A stretch of DNA of 64,000 nucleotides. Origin: Pseudomonas prosekii. GTDB lineage: Bacteria > Pseudomonadota > Gammaproteobacteria > Pseudomonadales > Pseudomonadaceae. Positions 28,364 to 37,775 of this stretch are shown piece after piece (positions within the stretch are counted from its first letter, which is position 1; each line of letters begins with the position of its first letter). The position numbers and the translations under genes were made by a program. The stretch spans positions 5,403,501 to 5,467,500 of the forward strand of contig NZ_LT629762.1 in NCBI RefSeq assembly GCF_900105155.1, written 5' to 3'. The notes under the pieces are model-generated. The model searched no databases and had not been told where the DNA came from. It saw nothing but the letters and a program-made list of their open reading frames with translations.

Positions 28364-29248
28364 TTAGGCCGTTGCTCCGGCTCTTTGGCTGTTGGGTTGT
28401 GTCCACGACTCATTGGCCGTCTGGTCCATCGCTTCCTGGATCGCGCGTTTGCGGTTGGCTTCGGCGCGGCGGCTGAAGTACCAGACCATGAACGTAACGA
28501 TCGACACCGCCAACAGAATCAGGCTCGCCACCGCGTTGATCTCAGGTTTCACGCCCAAACGTACCGCCGAAAACACCTCCATCGGCAGCGTCGTCGAACC
28601 TGGCCCGGAAACGAAACTCGCCAATACCAGATCATCCAGCGACAGCGCAAACGACATCATTCCGCCCGCCGCCAGCGACGGCGCGATCATCGGGATGGTG
28701 ATCAAAAAGAACACCTTCAACGGCCGCGCGCCAAGGTCCATCGCCGCTTCTTCAATCGACAGATCCAGCTCACGCAAACGCGCCGACACCACCACCGCCA
28801 CATATGCTGCACAGAACGTGGTGTGGGCAATCCAGATGGTGACGATACCGCGTTCCATCGGCCAGCCGATCATCTGCGCCATCGCCACAAACAGCAGCAA
28901 CAGCGACAGACCGGTGATCACTTCCGGCATTACCAGCGGCGCCGTCACCAGCCCGCCGAACAGCGTGCGACCCTTGAACCGCGTAACCCGCGTCAGCACA
29001 AACGCCGCCAGCGTGCCCAGCGCCACCGCCGCAATCGCGGTGTAAAAGGCAATTTCCAGCGAGCGCAACACTGAGCCCATCAGTTGCGTGTTGTCGAGCA
29101 AACCGACGTACCACTTGATCGACCAGCCGCCCCAAACCGTCACCAGTTTCGAGGCGTTGAACGAGTAGATCACCAGAATCAGCATCGGCAGGTAGATAAA
29201 CGACAGGCCGAAAATCAGCATGAACTTAGAAAATCCGAAGCGTTTCAT
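28364..29248 (-). CDS. potI: Polyamine ABC transporter permease
   Basis: 294 residues, six membrane helices. It has the cytoplasmic-loop motif EEAAMDLGARPLKVFFLITIP that docks the ATPase. The start MKRFGFSKFMLIFGLSF and length match PotI. It overlaps potH by four bases (ATGA). With PotF, PotG and PotH it forms the putrescine importer. Confidence 0.93.
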   Translation of the reverse strand: MKRFGFSKFMLIFGLSFIYLPMLILVIYSFNASKLVTVWGGWSIKWYVGLLDNTQLMGSVLRSLEIAFYTAIAAVALGTLAAFVLTRVTRFKGRTLFGGLVTAPLVMPEVITGLSLLLLFVAMAQMIGWPMERGIVTIWIAHTTFCAAYVAVVVSARLRELDLSIEEAAMDLGARPLKVFFLITIPMIAPSLAAGGMMSFALSLDDLVLASFVSGPGSTTLPMEVFSAVRLGVKPEINAVASLILLAVSIVTFMVWYFSRRAEANRKRAIQEAMDQTANESWTQPNSQRAGATA

Positions 29249-30159
29249 CCCCGTGCCTCCATCTCTTTGGCCTGGCTGCGGTTGAACAGCAGAATCGGCA
29301 CAATCAGGATCAACAGCATCACCACCGCCAGCGCGGACGCTACCGGCCAGTCGCGGTTATTGAAGAACTCTTGCCACAGCACACGCCCGATCATCAGCGT
29401 TTCCGGGCCGCCCAGCAGTTCTGGAATCACGAACTCGCCGACCACCGGAATGAACACCAGCATGCAACCGGCGATGATGCCGTTCTTGGCCAGCGGCACA
29501 GTGATTTTCCAGAAGTTGTTGAAGTTGCTCGAACCCAGGTCCGACGCGGCTTCCAGCAGGCTGTTGTCGTGCTTGACGAGGTTGGCGTAGAGCGGCAACA
29601 CCATGAACGGCAGGTAGGCGTACACCACGCCGATGTACACCGCAGTGTTGGTGTTGAGGATCTCGATCGGTGCCGAGGTCAGCCCGGTCCACATCAGGAA
29701 CGCGTTGAGCAAACCGTTGTTGCTGAGGATGCCCATCCACGCATACACGCGGATCAGGATCGCGGTCCAGGTCGGCATCATGATCAACAGCAGCAGGACG
29801 TTTTGCGTTTCCTTGCTCGCTTTGGTGATCGCATAGGCCATCGGAAAACCGATCACCAGGCACATCAACGTACTCAGCAGCGCGACTTTCAACGAGCCGA
29901 GGTACGCCGAGACATACAGCTCATCCTGGGTCAGCAAGCTGTAGTTGCCGAGGTTCAGCAGCAGTTCGAATTTCTGCTCGGCGAAAGTGTAGATCTCCGA
30001 GTACGGCGGGATCGCCAGCGCCGCTTCCGAAAAGCTGATTTTCATCACCAGGAAGAACGGCAGCATGAAGAACAGGAACAGCCAGATGAACGGAATCCCG
30101 ATCACCACTTTGCGCCCGCTGGGGACCAGTCTGAGGAATTGCTGATTGAAGGTTTTCAT
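29245..30159 (-). CDS. potH: Polyamine ABC transporter permease
   Basis: 304 residues, six helices, and the EAA-type loop LLEAASDLGSSNFNNFWKIT. It starts MKTFNQQFLRLVPSGRK. The ATG overlaps the potG stop by four bases; an in-frame extension upstream lies inside potG and is rejected. Pairs with PotI to form the membrane channel. Confidence 0.93.
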   Translation of the reverse strand: MKTFNQQFLRLVPSGRKVVIGIPFIWLFLFFMLPFFLVMKISFSEAALAIPPYSEIYTFAEQKFELLLNLGNYSLLTQDELYVSAYLGSLKVALLSTLMCLVIGFPMAYAITKASKETQNVLLLLIMMPTWTAILIRVYAWMGILSNNGLLNAFLMWTGLTSAPIEILNTNTAVYIGVVYAYLPFMVLPLYANLVKHDNSLLEAASDLGSSNFNNFWKITVPLAKNGIIAGCMLVFIPVVGEFVIPELLGGPETLMIGRVLWQEFFNNRDWPVASALAVVMLLILIVPILLFNRSQAKEMEARG

Positions 30160-31298
30160 GAGCGCAGTACCACGCCGCTGTCGTCTTCCCACCACACGTA
30201 GACCTGATCGTCCCAGGTCGGACGCGCGCCGCGCCGTTCGGCGTTGGCCATGAACGACTGCACGATTTTGCCGCCCGGCAGTTCAACGTAGAACACCGAG
30301 TGGCCGCCGAGGTAGGCAATGTCGTGGACCTTGCCGCGGGACCAGTTGTAGCGAAATTCCGGTTGGGTGGTGCTGACGAGCATTTTTTCCGGGCGGATGG
30401 CGTAGGTGATCGACTTGTCCTGCACCGAGGTGCTGACGCCGTGGCCGACGTAAATTTTCTGTTCCAGGTCCGGGCTGTGGATGATCGCGTGACCTTCCAG
30501 GTCCTCGACCACGGTGCCGTCGAAGGCGTTCACGTTGCCGATGAATTCGCAGACCATGCGGCTGACCGGCGCTTCGTAAATGTCCACCGGGCTGCCGATC
30601 TGCGCGATCCAGCCGAGGTGCATGATCGCGATGCGCTCGGCCATGGTCATGGCTTCTTCCTGGTCGTGCGTCACCATTACGCAGGTCACGCCGACCCGCT
30701 CAATGATCTGCACCAGCTCAAGTTGCATCTGCGAACGGAGTTTTTTATCCAGCGCGCCCATCGGTTCGTCGAGCAGCAACAGCTTTGGCCGTTTCGCCAG
30801 CGAGCGGGCGAGGGCGACGCGCTGGCGCTGGCCGCCGGACAACTGATGGGGTTTGCGTTTGGCATATTGGGTCATGTGCACCAGACGCAGCATTTCTTCG
30901 ACGCGGGCGTCGATTTCGCTGGCGGACAAACGATCCTGCTTGAGGCCGAAGGCAATGTTCTGCGCCACCGTCATGTGCGGGAACAGCGCGTAAGACTGGA
31001 ACATCATGTTGATCGGCCGCTCGTACGGCGGCATGTCGGTGATGTCGACGCCGTCGAGCAGAATCCGCCCTTCGGTTGGTCGCTCGAAGCCTGCGAGCAT
31101 GCGCAGCAGGGTCGATTTGCCCGAGCCGGAACCACCGAGCAGGGCGAAGATTTCGCCCTGATGGATTTCCAGGGACACGTCGTCCACGGCAACGGTTTCG
31201 TCGAACTTCTTGGTCACGCGATCGATTTTCACCAAGACCTTTTTCGGTGCCTGATGACCTTCAAGAGCCTTCCTGTAAGTGCTGGAGGCGTTTGCCAT
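30156..31298 (-). CDS. potG: Polyamine ABC transporter ATPase
   Basis: 380 residues. Walker A GGSGSGKST, signature LSGGQRQR, Walker B LLLLDEPMGALD and switch VMVTHDQEEA are all intact, followed by a TOBE-like C-terminal domain. It energises the PotH/PotI channel. GGGAG lies seven bases before the ATG. It is first in the potG-potH-potI-potF row and is separated from puuD by 340 bases including a REPIN. Confidence 0.95.
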   Translation of the reverse strand: MANASSTYRKALEGHQAPKKVLVKIDRVTKKFDETVAVDDVSLEIHQGEIFALLGGSGSGKSTLLRMLAGFERPTEGRILLDGVDITDMPPYERPINMMFQSYALFPHMTVAQNIAFGLKQDRLSASEIDARVEEMLRLVHMTQYAKRKPHQLSGGQRQRVALARSLAKRPKLLLLDEPMGALDKKLRSQMQLELVQIIERVGVTCVMVTHDQEEAMTMAERIAIMHLGWIAQIGSPVDIYEAPVSRMVCEFIGNVNAFDGTVVEDLEGHAIIHSPDLEQKIYVGHGVSTSVQDKSITYAIRPEKMLVSTTQPEFRYNWSRGKVHDIAYLGGHSVFYVELPGGKIVQSFMANAERRGARPTWDDQVYVWWEDDSGVVLRS

Positions 31299-31383
31299 TT
31301 GAAACTCCCAACAGGTTTCAGTCGTCGGGCCAACGCGGCCTGACTTAATAGTTGATTGCAAGCCTTGCCGGTACGGATGTCCC

Positions 31384-31478
31384 TTGTAGGAGCAAAGCTT
31401 GCTCGCGATGAGGGCCTGGCAATCGACATCAATGTTGAATGTTCGACCGCCATCGCGAGCAAGCTTTGCTCCTACAGG
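31384..31478. repeat. REPIN-like palindrome
   Basis: TTGTAGGAGCAAAGCTTGCT and the inverted arm AGCAAGCTTTGCTCCTACAG. The 340-base space between puuD and potG holds this element and no gene that I can see. Confidence 0.92.
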
Positions 31479-31639
31479 GGTAATCCATACCGCTCGGGCT
31501 TATTCGGCGCCGCCATCCTGGCTGCCTGGTGGTGCTTGTTGTTGTCTTGTTTCGTTTTTTACGCGTGAAGAAGCAGCGCGCGTCGGCGCACCCGCCCGTT
31601 CACAGGGGCAGTTAAATCGATGGATGAGGGTTTAAGTCG

Positions 31640-32401
31640 TCAGCGTTTTTTACGCAGCGCCGCGCGTTGCCGGCACGCGTCGCCAAACGCCTGGAAAATT
31701 CTCAAATAAGCAGGGTTGTCCAGCACCTGCCATTCCGGGTGCCATTGCACGCCGAGCGCAAAGGCCTGGCTGTCCACGACCGAAATCGCCTCGATCAAAC
31801 CGTCCGGCGCCACTGCCTCGCAGCGCAGGCCCGGTGCCAGTCGATCAATGCCTTGGCTGTGAATCGAGTTGACCTGAAATTCGGCCGGCAACTCCAGCGC
31901 TTCGAACACGCCGCCGGGCTGCACCGCCACCGCATGGGCCGGTGCGTATTGCACCGCCAACTCGGGACTGTCCGCCTCGCGGTGATCGAGCATGCCGGGC
32001 AACTCATGGACCTTCTGATGCAGGCTGCCGCCGAACGCCACGTTCATTTCCTGAAAGCCACGGCAAATGCCCAGCACCGGAACACCGGCGGCAATCGCTG
32101 CACGCAATAAAGGAAGGGTAGTGGCGTCCCGCGCCGGATCGTGATCCGTGCCCGGAGCACTGGCGGGGCCTTGATAGTGGAAGGGTTCGACATTGGACGG
32201 TGAGCCGGTCAGCAACAAACCGTCGAGCTGCGCGAGCAGGTCGTCGATTTCAGTTAATTGGCCCAGGGAAGGAATGACCACGGGCAACCCCAAAGCCGCG
32301 ACGCTGACAGCACGCAAGTACTTGTCGCCGCTGACGTGGTAGGGGTGCGGGCCAATCTGTTTGACGCACGCTGTAACGCCGATCAATGGCTTGAATGCCA
32401 T
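31640..32401 (-). CDS. puuD: Gamma-glutamyl-GABA hydrolase
   Basis: 253 residues of the class I glutamine amidotransferase-like C26 peptidase fold. The nucleophile is in PVLGICRGFQEMNV; the His-Glu pair is in VQWHPEW. It releases GABA and glutamate from gamma-glutamyl-GABA, the last step of the glutamylated putrescine pathway. It diverges from puuA. The ATG is chosen because GAGG precedes it by eight bases; a GTG three codons earlier is a weaker option. P. aeruginosa calls the relative SpuA. Confidence 0.92.
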   Translation of the reverse strand: MAFKPLIGVTACVKQIGPHPYHVSGDKYLRAVSVAALGLPVVIPSLGQLTEIDDLLAQLDGLLLTGSPSNVEPFHYQGPASAPGTDHDPARDATTLPLLRAAIAAGVPVLGICRGFQEMNVAFGGSLHQKVHELPGMLDHREADSPELAVQYAPAHAVAVQPGGVFEALELPAEFQVNSIHSQGIDRLAPGLRCEAVAPDGLIEAISVVDSQAFALGVQWHPEWQVLDNPAYLRIFQAFGDACRQRAALRKKR

Positions 32402-32681
32402 TTTTATCACCTCGAAGTTTCACACTTGAACGAGCTTTTCCGGAGCTTAGCCTTGTTGATTTTAATTAACAACTCTCATGTAAAAAATTCTAAACGCCGA
32501 CCGTCCGATGCTTAGGATCTGCGCGGGTCTGGCGCCTTGATTGGCACTCTCGTGCCCATAAAAGGCCCGAAAATAAAGGTTGAAAGGCCAAGTGTTCGCT
32601 ATTGACTTCACTTTGCCGTTCGGGTTGACTGGCCTCGCTACACCGTAGTGAACATAATAATTAACAGCTAATAGGTGCATC
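32402..32681. promoter_or_regulatory. Shared regulatory region of puuD and puuA
   Basis: 280 bases between divergent start codons, clearly AT-rich compared with the flanks. It contains the palindrome GGCAC-TCTC-GTGCC (32543-32556) and an imperfect GTTGATTTTAATTAACAAC (32455-32473). Either could bind the PuuR-like regulator encoded 5 kb away. I cannot place -10 or -35 boxes with confidence. Confidence 0.5.
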
Positions 32682-34058
32682 ATGTCGGTCCCTCTGCGTA
32701 CCGTTCAACTCAACGAAGCAAACGCATTCCTTAAGAAATATCCTGAGGTTTTGTACGTCGACCTTCTGATTGCGGATATGAACGGTGTGGTGCGCGGCAA
32801 GCGCATCGAACGCACCAGTCTTCATAAGGTTTACGAAAAAGGCATCAACCTCCCGGCGTCGCTGTTTGCCCTGGACATCAACGGTTCTACGGTGGAAAGC
32901 ACCGGCCTGGGTCTGGACATCGGCGACTCAGACCGAATCTGCTACCCCATCCCCGACACCCTGAGCATCGAGCCCTGGCAGAAGCGCCCAACCGCGCAAT
33001 TGCTGATGACCATGCACGAACTCGAAGGCCAGCCGTTTTTCGCCGACCCGCGTGAAGTTCTCGCGAATGTGGTGCGCAAATTCGATGAAATGGGCCTGAC
33101 CATCTGTGCGGCGTTTGAGCTTGAGTTCTATTTGATCGATCAGGACAACGTCAACGGTCGTCCGCAGTCGCCGCGCTCGCCTGTTTCGGGCAAGCGCCCG
33201 GTGTCGACTCAGGTGTATTTGATCGATGACCTCGACGAGTACGTCGATTGCCTGCAAGACATCCTTGAAGGCGCGAAAGAGCAGGGCATTCCTGCCGACG
33301 CGATCGTCAAGGAAAGCGCCCCGGCGCAGTTCGAAGTCAACCTGCATCACGTCAACGACCCGATCAAAGCCTGCGACTACGCGGTGCTGCTCAAGCGTCT
33401 GGTGAAGAACATCGCCTACGACCACGAGATGGACACCACGTTTATGGCCAAGCCGTATCCGGGCCAGGCGGGCAATGGTTTGCACGTGCACATTTCGATT
33501 CTCGACAAGGAAGGCAACAACATTTTTGCCAGCGAGGATCCCGAGCAGAACGCCGCACTGCGTCACGCGATCGGCGGTGTGCTCGAGACCCTGCCGGCGC
33601 AGATGGCTTTCCTCTGCCCGAACGTCAACTCGTACCGTCGCTTCGGCGCACAGTTTTATGTGCCGAACTCGCCGTGCTGGGGCATCGACAACCGTACCGT
33701 GGCGGTGCGCGTGCCAACCGGTTCGCCGGACTCGGTGCGCATCGAGCACCGCGTGGCCGGTGCGGATGCCAACCCGTACTTGCTGATGGCCTCGGTGCTG
33801 GCCGGGATTCACCACGGCTTGACCAACAAGATCGAGCCCGGCGCCCCGGTTGAAGGCAACAGCTACGAGCAGAACGAGCAGAGCCTGCCGAACAACCTGC
33901 GCGACGCATTGCGTGAGCTCGACGACAGCGAAGTCATGGCCAAGTACATCGACCCGCTGTACATCGATGTATTCGTCGCGTGCAAGGAAAGCGAGCTGGC
34001 CGAGTTCGAGAACTCCATCTCCGACCTTGAGTACAACTGGTATCTGCACACCGTTTAA
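32682..34058 (+). CDS. puuA: Gamma-glutamylputrescine synthetase
   Basis: 458 residues of the glutamine synthetase fold. It has the start-domain pattern DLLIADMNGVVRGKRIER seen in PuuA/SpuI proteins, the metal-binding FELEFY, GNGLHVHIS and the phosphate-binding NSYRRFGAQF / RVPTGSPDSVRIEHR region. It joins glutamate to putrescine using ATP. TAGGTGCATC precedes the ATG. It is the first gene of the rightward puu row. It lacks the adenylylation-loop Tyr region of housekeeping GlnA as far as I can judge. Confidence 0.93.
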   Translation: MSVPLRTVQLNEANAFLKKYPEVLYVDLLIADMNGVVRGKRIERTSLHKVYEKGINLPASLFALDINGSTVESTGLGLDIGDSDRICYPIPDTLSIEPWQKRPTAQLLMTMHELEGQPFFADPREVLANVVRKFDEMGLTICAAFELEFYLIDQDNVNGRPQSPRSPVSGKRPVSTQVYLIDDLDEYVDCLQDILEGAKEQGIPADAIVKESAPAQFEVNLHHVNDPIKACDYAVLLKRLVKNIAYDHEMDTTFMAKPYPGQAGNGLHVHISILDKEGNNIFASEDPEQNAALRHAIGGVLETLPAQMAFLCPNVNSYRRFGAQFYVPNSPCWGIDNRTVAVRVPTGSPDSVRIEHRVAGADANPYLLMASVLAGIHHGLTNKIEPGAPVEGNSYEQNEQSLPNNLRDALRELDDSEVMAKYIDPLYIDVFVACKESELAEFENSISDLEYNWYLHTV

Positions 34059-34099
34059 CGGGGTGGGCTGTTGGGTTTGATGTTGGATGTGATGGCCTC

Positions 34100-34189
34100 A
34101 TCGCGAGCAAGCTTTGCTCCTACAGTTTTGCGACGTGCACAAATTCTGTGCCCGACACAAACCCGTAGGAGCAAGGCTTGCCCGCGATG
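34100..34189. repeat. REPIN-like palindrome between puuA and puuC
   Basis: CATCGCGAGCAAGCTTTGCT and the inverted arm GTAGGAGCAAGGCTTGCCCG lie in the 211-base gap. Confidence 0.9.
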
Positions 34190-34269
34190 ACGGCCGCGCT
34201 ATCACCACTGCAATCACCTGACACGCCATGTCCCAACGATCACTCATCCCCCCGCGTCGAGTCACAACA

Positions 34270-35760
34270 ATGACAAACACTCGCAGTGACTGGGAGCAAC
34301 GCTTTCAGTCTTTATCCATCGAAGGTCGGGCATTTATCGACGGCCAATACCGTGATGCACTCAGCGGTGACAATTTCGAATGCATCAGCCCGGTTGACGG
34401 CCGCTTCCTGGCCAATGTCGCCAGCACCGACGAAGCCGACGCCAACGCCGCCGTCGCCGTCGCGCGGCGGACCTTCGAGTCTGGCGTGTGGGCGCGCCTC
34501 GCACCCGCCGAGCGCAAAACAATCCTCATTCGATTCGCCGATCTGATCCTCGCCAACCAGCAAGAACTGGCGCTGCTCGAGACCCTCGACATGGGCAAAC
34601 CGATCAGCGACTCGATGAGCATCGACATCCCGGCGACCGCCAACGCGATCCGCTGGAGCGCCGAGGCCATCGACAAAATCTACGACGAAGTCGCCGCCAC
34701 ACCGCACGACCAACTCGGCCTCATCACCCGTGAACCTGCGGGCGTGGTCGCCGCCATCGTGCCGTGGAACTTCCCGTTGATCATGGCCAGTTGGAAGTTC
34801 GCCCCGGCGCTCGCGGCGGGCAACTCGTTCATCCTCAAACCGTCGGAAAAATCCCCGCTGACCGCGATCCGCATCGCGCAGTTGGCACTGGACGCGGGCA
34901 TTCCGAAAGGCGTGTTCAACGTCCTGCCAGGCTACGGCCACACCGTCGGCAAGGCGCTGGCGTTGCACATGGACGTCGACGTGCTGGCCTTCACCGGCTC
35001 GACCGCGATCGCCAAGCAACTGTTGATCTATGCAGGGCAAAGCAACATGAAACGCGTCTGGCTCGAAGCAGGGGGCAAGAGTCCAAACGTGGTGTTCGCC
35101 GACGCGCCGGATTTGCGCGCGGCAGCACAAGCGGCAGCGGGCGCGATTGCCTTCAACCAGGGCGAAGTCTGCACCGCCGGTTCGCGCTTGCTGGTCGAGC
35201 GTTCGATCCGCGAGCAGTTCATTCCGCTGCTGGTCGAGGCGCTGCAAGCGTGGAAACCGGGGCACGCACTCGACCCGGAAACCAGCGTCGGCGCGGTCGT
35301 CGATCAGCGCCAATTGGACAACGTTTTGCGCTACATCCAGGTTGGCAAGGACCAGGGCGCCCAACTGATCGCGGGCGGCAGCCGCACCCTCGAAAGCACC
35401 GGTGGCCTCTACGTGGAACCGGCGATTTTCGACGGCGTGACCAACGCCATGACCATCGCCCAGGAAGAAATCTTCGGCCCGGTGCTGTCGCTGATCACCT
35501 TCGACACCTTCGATGAAGCGCTGGCGATTGCCAACGACAGCATCTTCGGTCTGGCGGCGGGCGTGTGGACCAGCAACCTGAGCAAGGCCCACACCTTCGC
35601 CCGCGGTTTGCGCGCCGGCAGCGTCTGGGTCAATCAGTACGACGGCGGCGACATGACCGCGCCGTTTGGCGGGTTCAAGCAGTCGGGTAATGGTCGGGAC
35701 AAATCGCTGCACGCGTTCGACAAATACACCGAACTCAAAGCGACCTGGATCAAGCTCTGA
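34270..35760 (+). CDS. puuC: Gamma-glutamyl-gamma-aminobutyraldehyde dehydrogenase
   Basis: 496-residue NAD(P)-dependent aldehyde dehydrogenase. Catalytic Cys lies in FNQGEVCTAGSRLLV, the general base in VWLEAGGKSPN, and the cofactor loop in FTGSTAIAKQ. Length and neighbourhood fit PuuC, which oxidises the aldehyde made by PuuB. Start taken at MTNTRSDWEQR, as in relatives; an upstream in-frame ATG adds 14 odd residues and neither has a strong ribosome site. Confidence 0.92.
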   Translation: MTNTRSDWEQRFQSLSIEGRAFIDGQYRDALSGDNFECISPVDGRFLANVASTDEADANAAVAVARRTFESGVWARLAPAERKTILIRFADLILANQQELALLETLDMGKPISDSMSIDIPATANAIRWSAEAIDKIYDEVAATPHDQLGLITREPAGVVAAIVPWNFPLIMASWKFAPALAAGNSFILKPSEKSPLTAIRIAQLALDAGIPKGVFNVLPGYGHTVGKALALHMDVDVLAFTGSTAIAKQLLIYAGQSNMKRVWLEAGGKSPNVVFADAPDLRAAAQAAAGAIAFNQGEVCTAGSRLLVERSIREQFIPLLVEALQAWKPGHALDPETSVGAVVDQRQLDNVLRYIQVGKDQGAQLIAGGSRTLESTGGLYVEPAIFDGVTNAMTIAQEEIFGPVLSLITFDTFDEALAIANDSIFGLAAGVWTSNLSKAHTFARGLRAGSVWVNQYDGGDMTAPFGGFKQSGNGRDKSLHAFDKYTELKATWIKL

Positions 35761-35812
35761 CACCTCTACAACGGCGGCCGCCGGCGATTGCCGACGGCCA
35801 TCGGAGAACTTT

Positions 35813-37099
35813 ATGAAACACACCACACATGTAAACAGCTACTACGCCGCCACCCGCAATTTCACCGGTGAATTCCCGGTGCTGGAACAAGCGGTGGACT
35901 GCGACGTCTGCGTGATCGGCGCCGGTTACACCGGTTTGTCCTCGGCGCTGTTCCTCGCCGAAGCGGGCTACAGCGTGACCGTGCTCGAAGCCGCCAAAGT
36001 CGGCTTCGGCGCCAGCGGTCGCAACGGCGGGCAACTGGTCAACTCGTACAGCCGCGACGTTGATGTGATCGAAGAACGCTACGGCGACAAGACCGCCGAA
36101 GTCCTCGGCAGCATGATCTTCGAAGGCGCCGATATCATCCGTCAGCGCATCCAGCACTACGACATCCAGTGCGACTACAAGCCCGGTGGCATTTTCGCCG
36201 CGCTGAACAAAAAGCAACTCAAAGGTTTGGCCGAGCAGAAAAGCAGTTGGGAACGCTATGGCAACAAAAACCTGCGAATGCTCGACGCGGCGGATATCCA
36301 GCGCGAAGTCGGATGCGACAACTACGTCGGCGGTTTGCTCGACATGCAGGGTGGCCATATTCATCCGCTAAACCTGGCGCTCGGTGAAGCCTCGGCGATC
36401 ATCGGCCTGGGCGGCAAAATCTACGAACAGTCGGCCGCAGTGGAAATCACCTACGGCGAGCCGATCACCGTGCGCACCGCCAAAGGCCTGGTCCGCGCCA
36501 AGTATTTGCTGATCGCCGGCAACGCCTATTTGCCGCAAGACCTCGACAACCGCGTGACGCGTAAAAGCATGCCCTGCGGCTCGCAAATCGTCGTCACCGA
36601 ACCGCTGTCCGAGCAAGTCGCACGCAGCCTGATCAAAAACGATTACTGCGTTGAAGACTGCAATTACCTGCTCGATTACTACCGCCTCACTGCCGACAAC
36701 CGCTTGCTGTACGGCGGCGGCGTGGTCTACGGCGCGCGCGAGCCGGACGACATCGAGCAGTTGATCAAGCCGAAAATCCTCAAGACCTTCCCGCAGTTGA
36801 AGGACGTGAAAATCGACTACCGCTGGACCGGCAACTTCCTGCTGACCATGTCACGCATGCCGCAATTCGGCCGCATCGAGAAAAACGCCTACTACATGCA
36901 AGGCTATAGCGGCCACGGCGTCACCTGCTCACACCTGGCCGGCAAACTGATCTCGGAAATGATCCGTGGCGACGCCGAACGCTTCGACGCCTTCGCCTCG
37001 CTGCCACACATGCCGATGCTCGGCGGCCGCACCTTCCAGGCCCCACTCACCGCCATGGGCGCCGCGTACTACGCCCTGCGCGACCGCTTCGGCATCTGA
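35813..37099 (+). CDS. puuB: Gamma-glutamylputrescine oxidase
   Basis: 428-residue FAD-dependent oxidoreductase of the DAO family. The dinucleotide motif is VCVIGAGYTGLSSALFLAE, followed by GRNGGQLVNSYSRD; the C-terminal FAD stretch is QGYSGHGVTCSHLAG. It oxidises gamma-glutamylputrescine to the aldehyde, releasing ammonia and peroxide. GGAGAACTTT precedes the ATG, 52 bases after puuC, so the two are probably cotranscribed. Confidence 0.92.
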   Translation: MKHTTHVNSYYAATRNFTGEFPVLEQAVDCDVCVIGAGYTGLSSALFLAEAGYSVTVLEAAKVGFGASGRNGGQLVNSYSRDVDVIEERYGDKTAEVLGSMIFEGADIIRQRIQHYDIQCDYKPGGIFAALNKKQLKGLAEQKSSWERYGNKNLRMLDAADIQREVGCDNYVGGLLDMQGGHIHPLNLALGEASAIIGLGGKIYEQSAAVEITYGEPITVRTAKGLVRAKYLLIAGNAYLPQDLDNRVTRKSMPCGSQIVVTEPLSEQVARSLIKNDYCVEDCNYLLDYYRLTADNRLLYGGGVVYGAREPDDIEQLIKPKILKTFPQLKDVKIDYRWTGNFLLTMSRMPQFGRIEKNAYYMQGYSGHGVTCSHLAGKLISEMIRGDAERFDAFASLPHMPMLGGRTFQAPLTAMGAAYYALRDRFGI

Positions 37100-37111
37100 C
37101 CACCCAACCCC

Positions 37112-37560
37112 TGTAGGAGCGAAGCTTGCTCGCGAAGACGGCGGTACAGTCAGAACTGCTGTCACCTGACCCACCGCTTTCGCGAGCAAGCTCAGCTCCC
37201 ACAGGATCTCCATGCCAGACAAAAAACTGCGCCCAGCCACGGTCAAACTGTAGGAGCGAAGCTTGCTCGCGAAGACGGCGGTACAGTCAGAACTGCTGTC
37301 ACCTGACCCTCCGCTTTCGCGAGCAAGCTCAGCTCCTACAGGATTTCTGCCAAACAAAAATCTGTGCCCAGCCACGGTCAAACTGTAGGAGCGAAGCTTG
37401 CTCGCGAAGACGGCGGTACAGTCAGAACTGCTGTCACCTGACCCACCGCTTTCGCGAGCAAGCTCAGCTCCTACAGGATTTCTGCCAGACAAAAAAACTG
37501 CGCCCAGCCACGGTCAAACTGTGGGAGTGAGCCTGCTCGCGATGAGACCATATCAGTCAC
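37112..37560. repeat. Tandem array of three and a half REPIN-like units
   Basis: TGTAGGAGCGAAGCTTGCTC recurs at 37112, 37249 and 37384, with a diverged half copy at 37520. The period is 135-137 bp. Each unit contains the same centre (GACGGCGGTACAGTCAGAAC) and linker (CGCCCAGCCACGGTCAAAC or one-base variants). It fills most of the 676-base gap between puuB and puuR; the remainder up to 37775 has no gene that I see. Confidence 0.95.
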
Positions 37561-37775
37561 CATCAATCCCGCCCGAGCTACCGCAATCGCGACCTGACCC
37601 AACCCCGCCAGGCTTTTTTACCCCCCGCCCATCGAACCTGCTGAGCAACACCCCCAAACGTGATTTAATACCCGCCTTTCACGTTTCTGGGACAGGGAAG
37701 CGGCGTACCTCGCGGCCAAAAGTCGCCCGCCATCCACCCCCATAACCCCTTAAGTCGTTCACACATAAGGCTGTC

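Noticed and set aside
32543..32556. Sigma-54 promoter before puuA
   Set aside because: TTGGCAC...GTGCC looks similar, but the GG to GC distance is nine, not ten, and the site is better explained as a palindrome.
35666..35812. Longer N-terminus for the gamma-glutamylputrescine oxidase
   Set aside because: The extension lies inside puuC and is not a natural start; the ATG at 35813 has a ribosome site and fits the family.
37126..37745. Open frames across the second repeat array
   Set aside because: They follow the 136-bp repeats, lack ribosome sites and end in the puuR upstream region.
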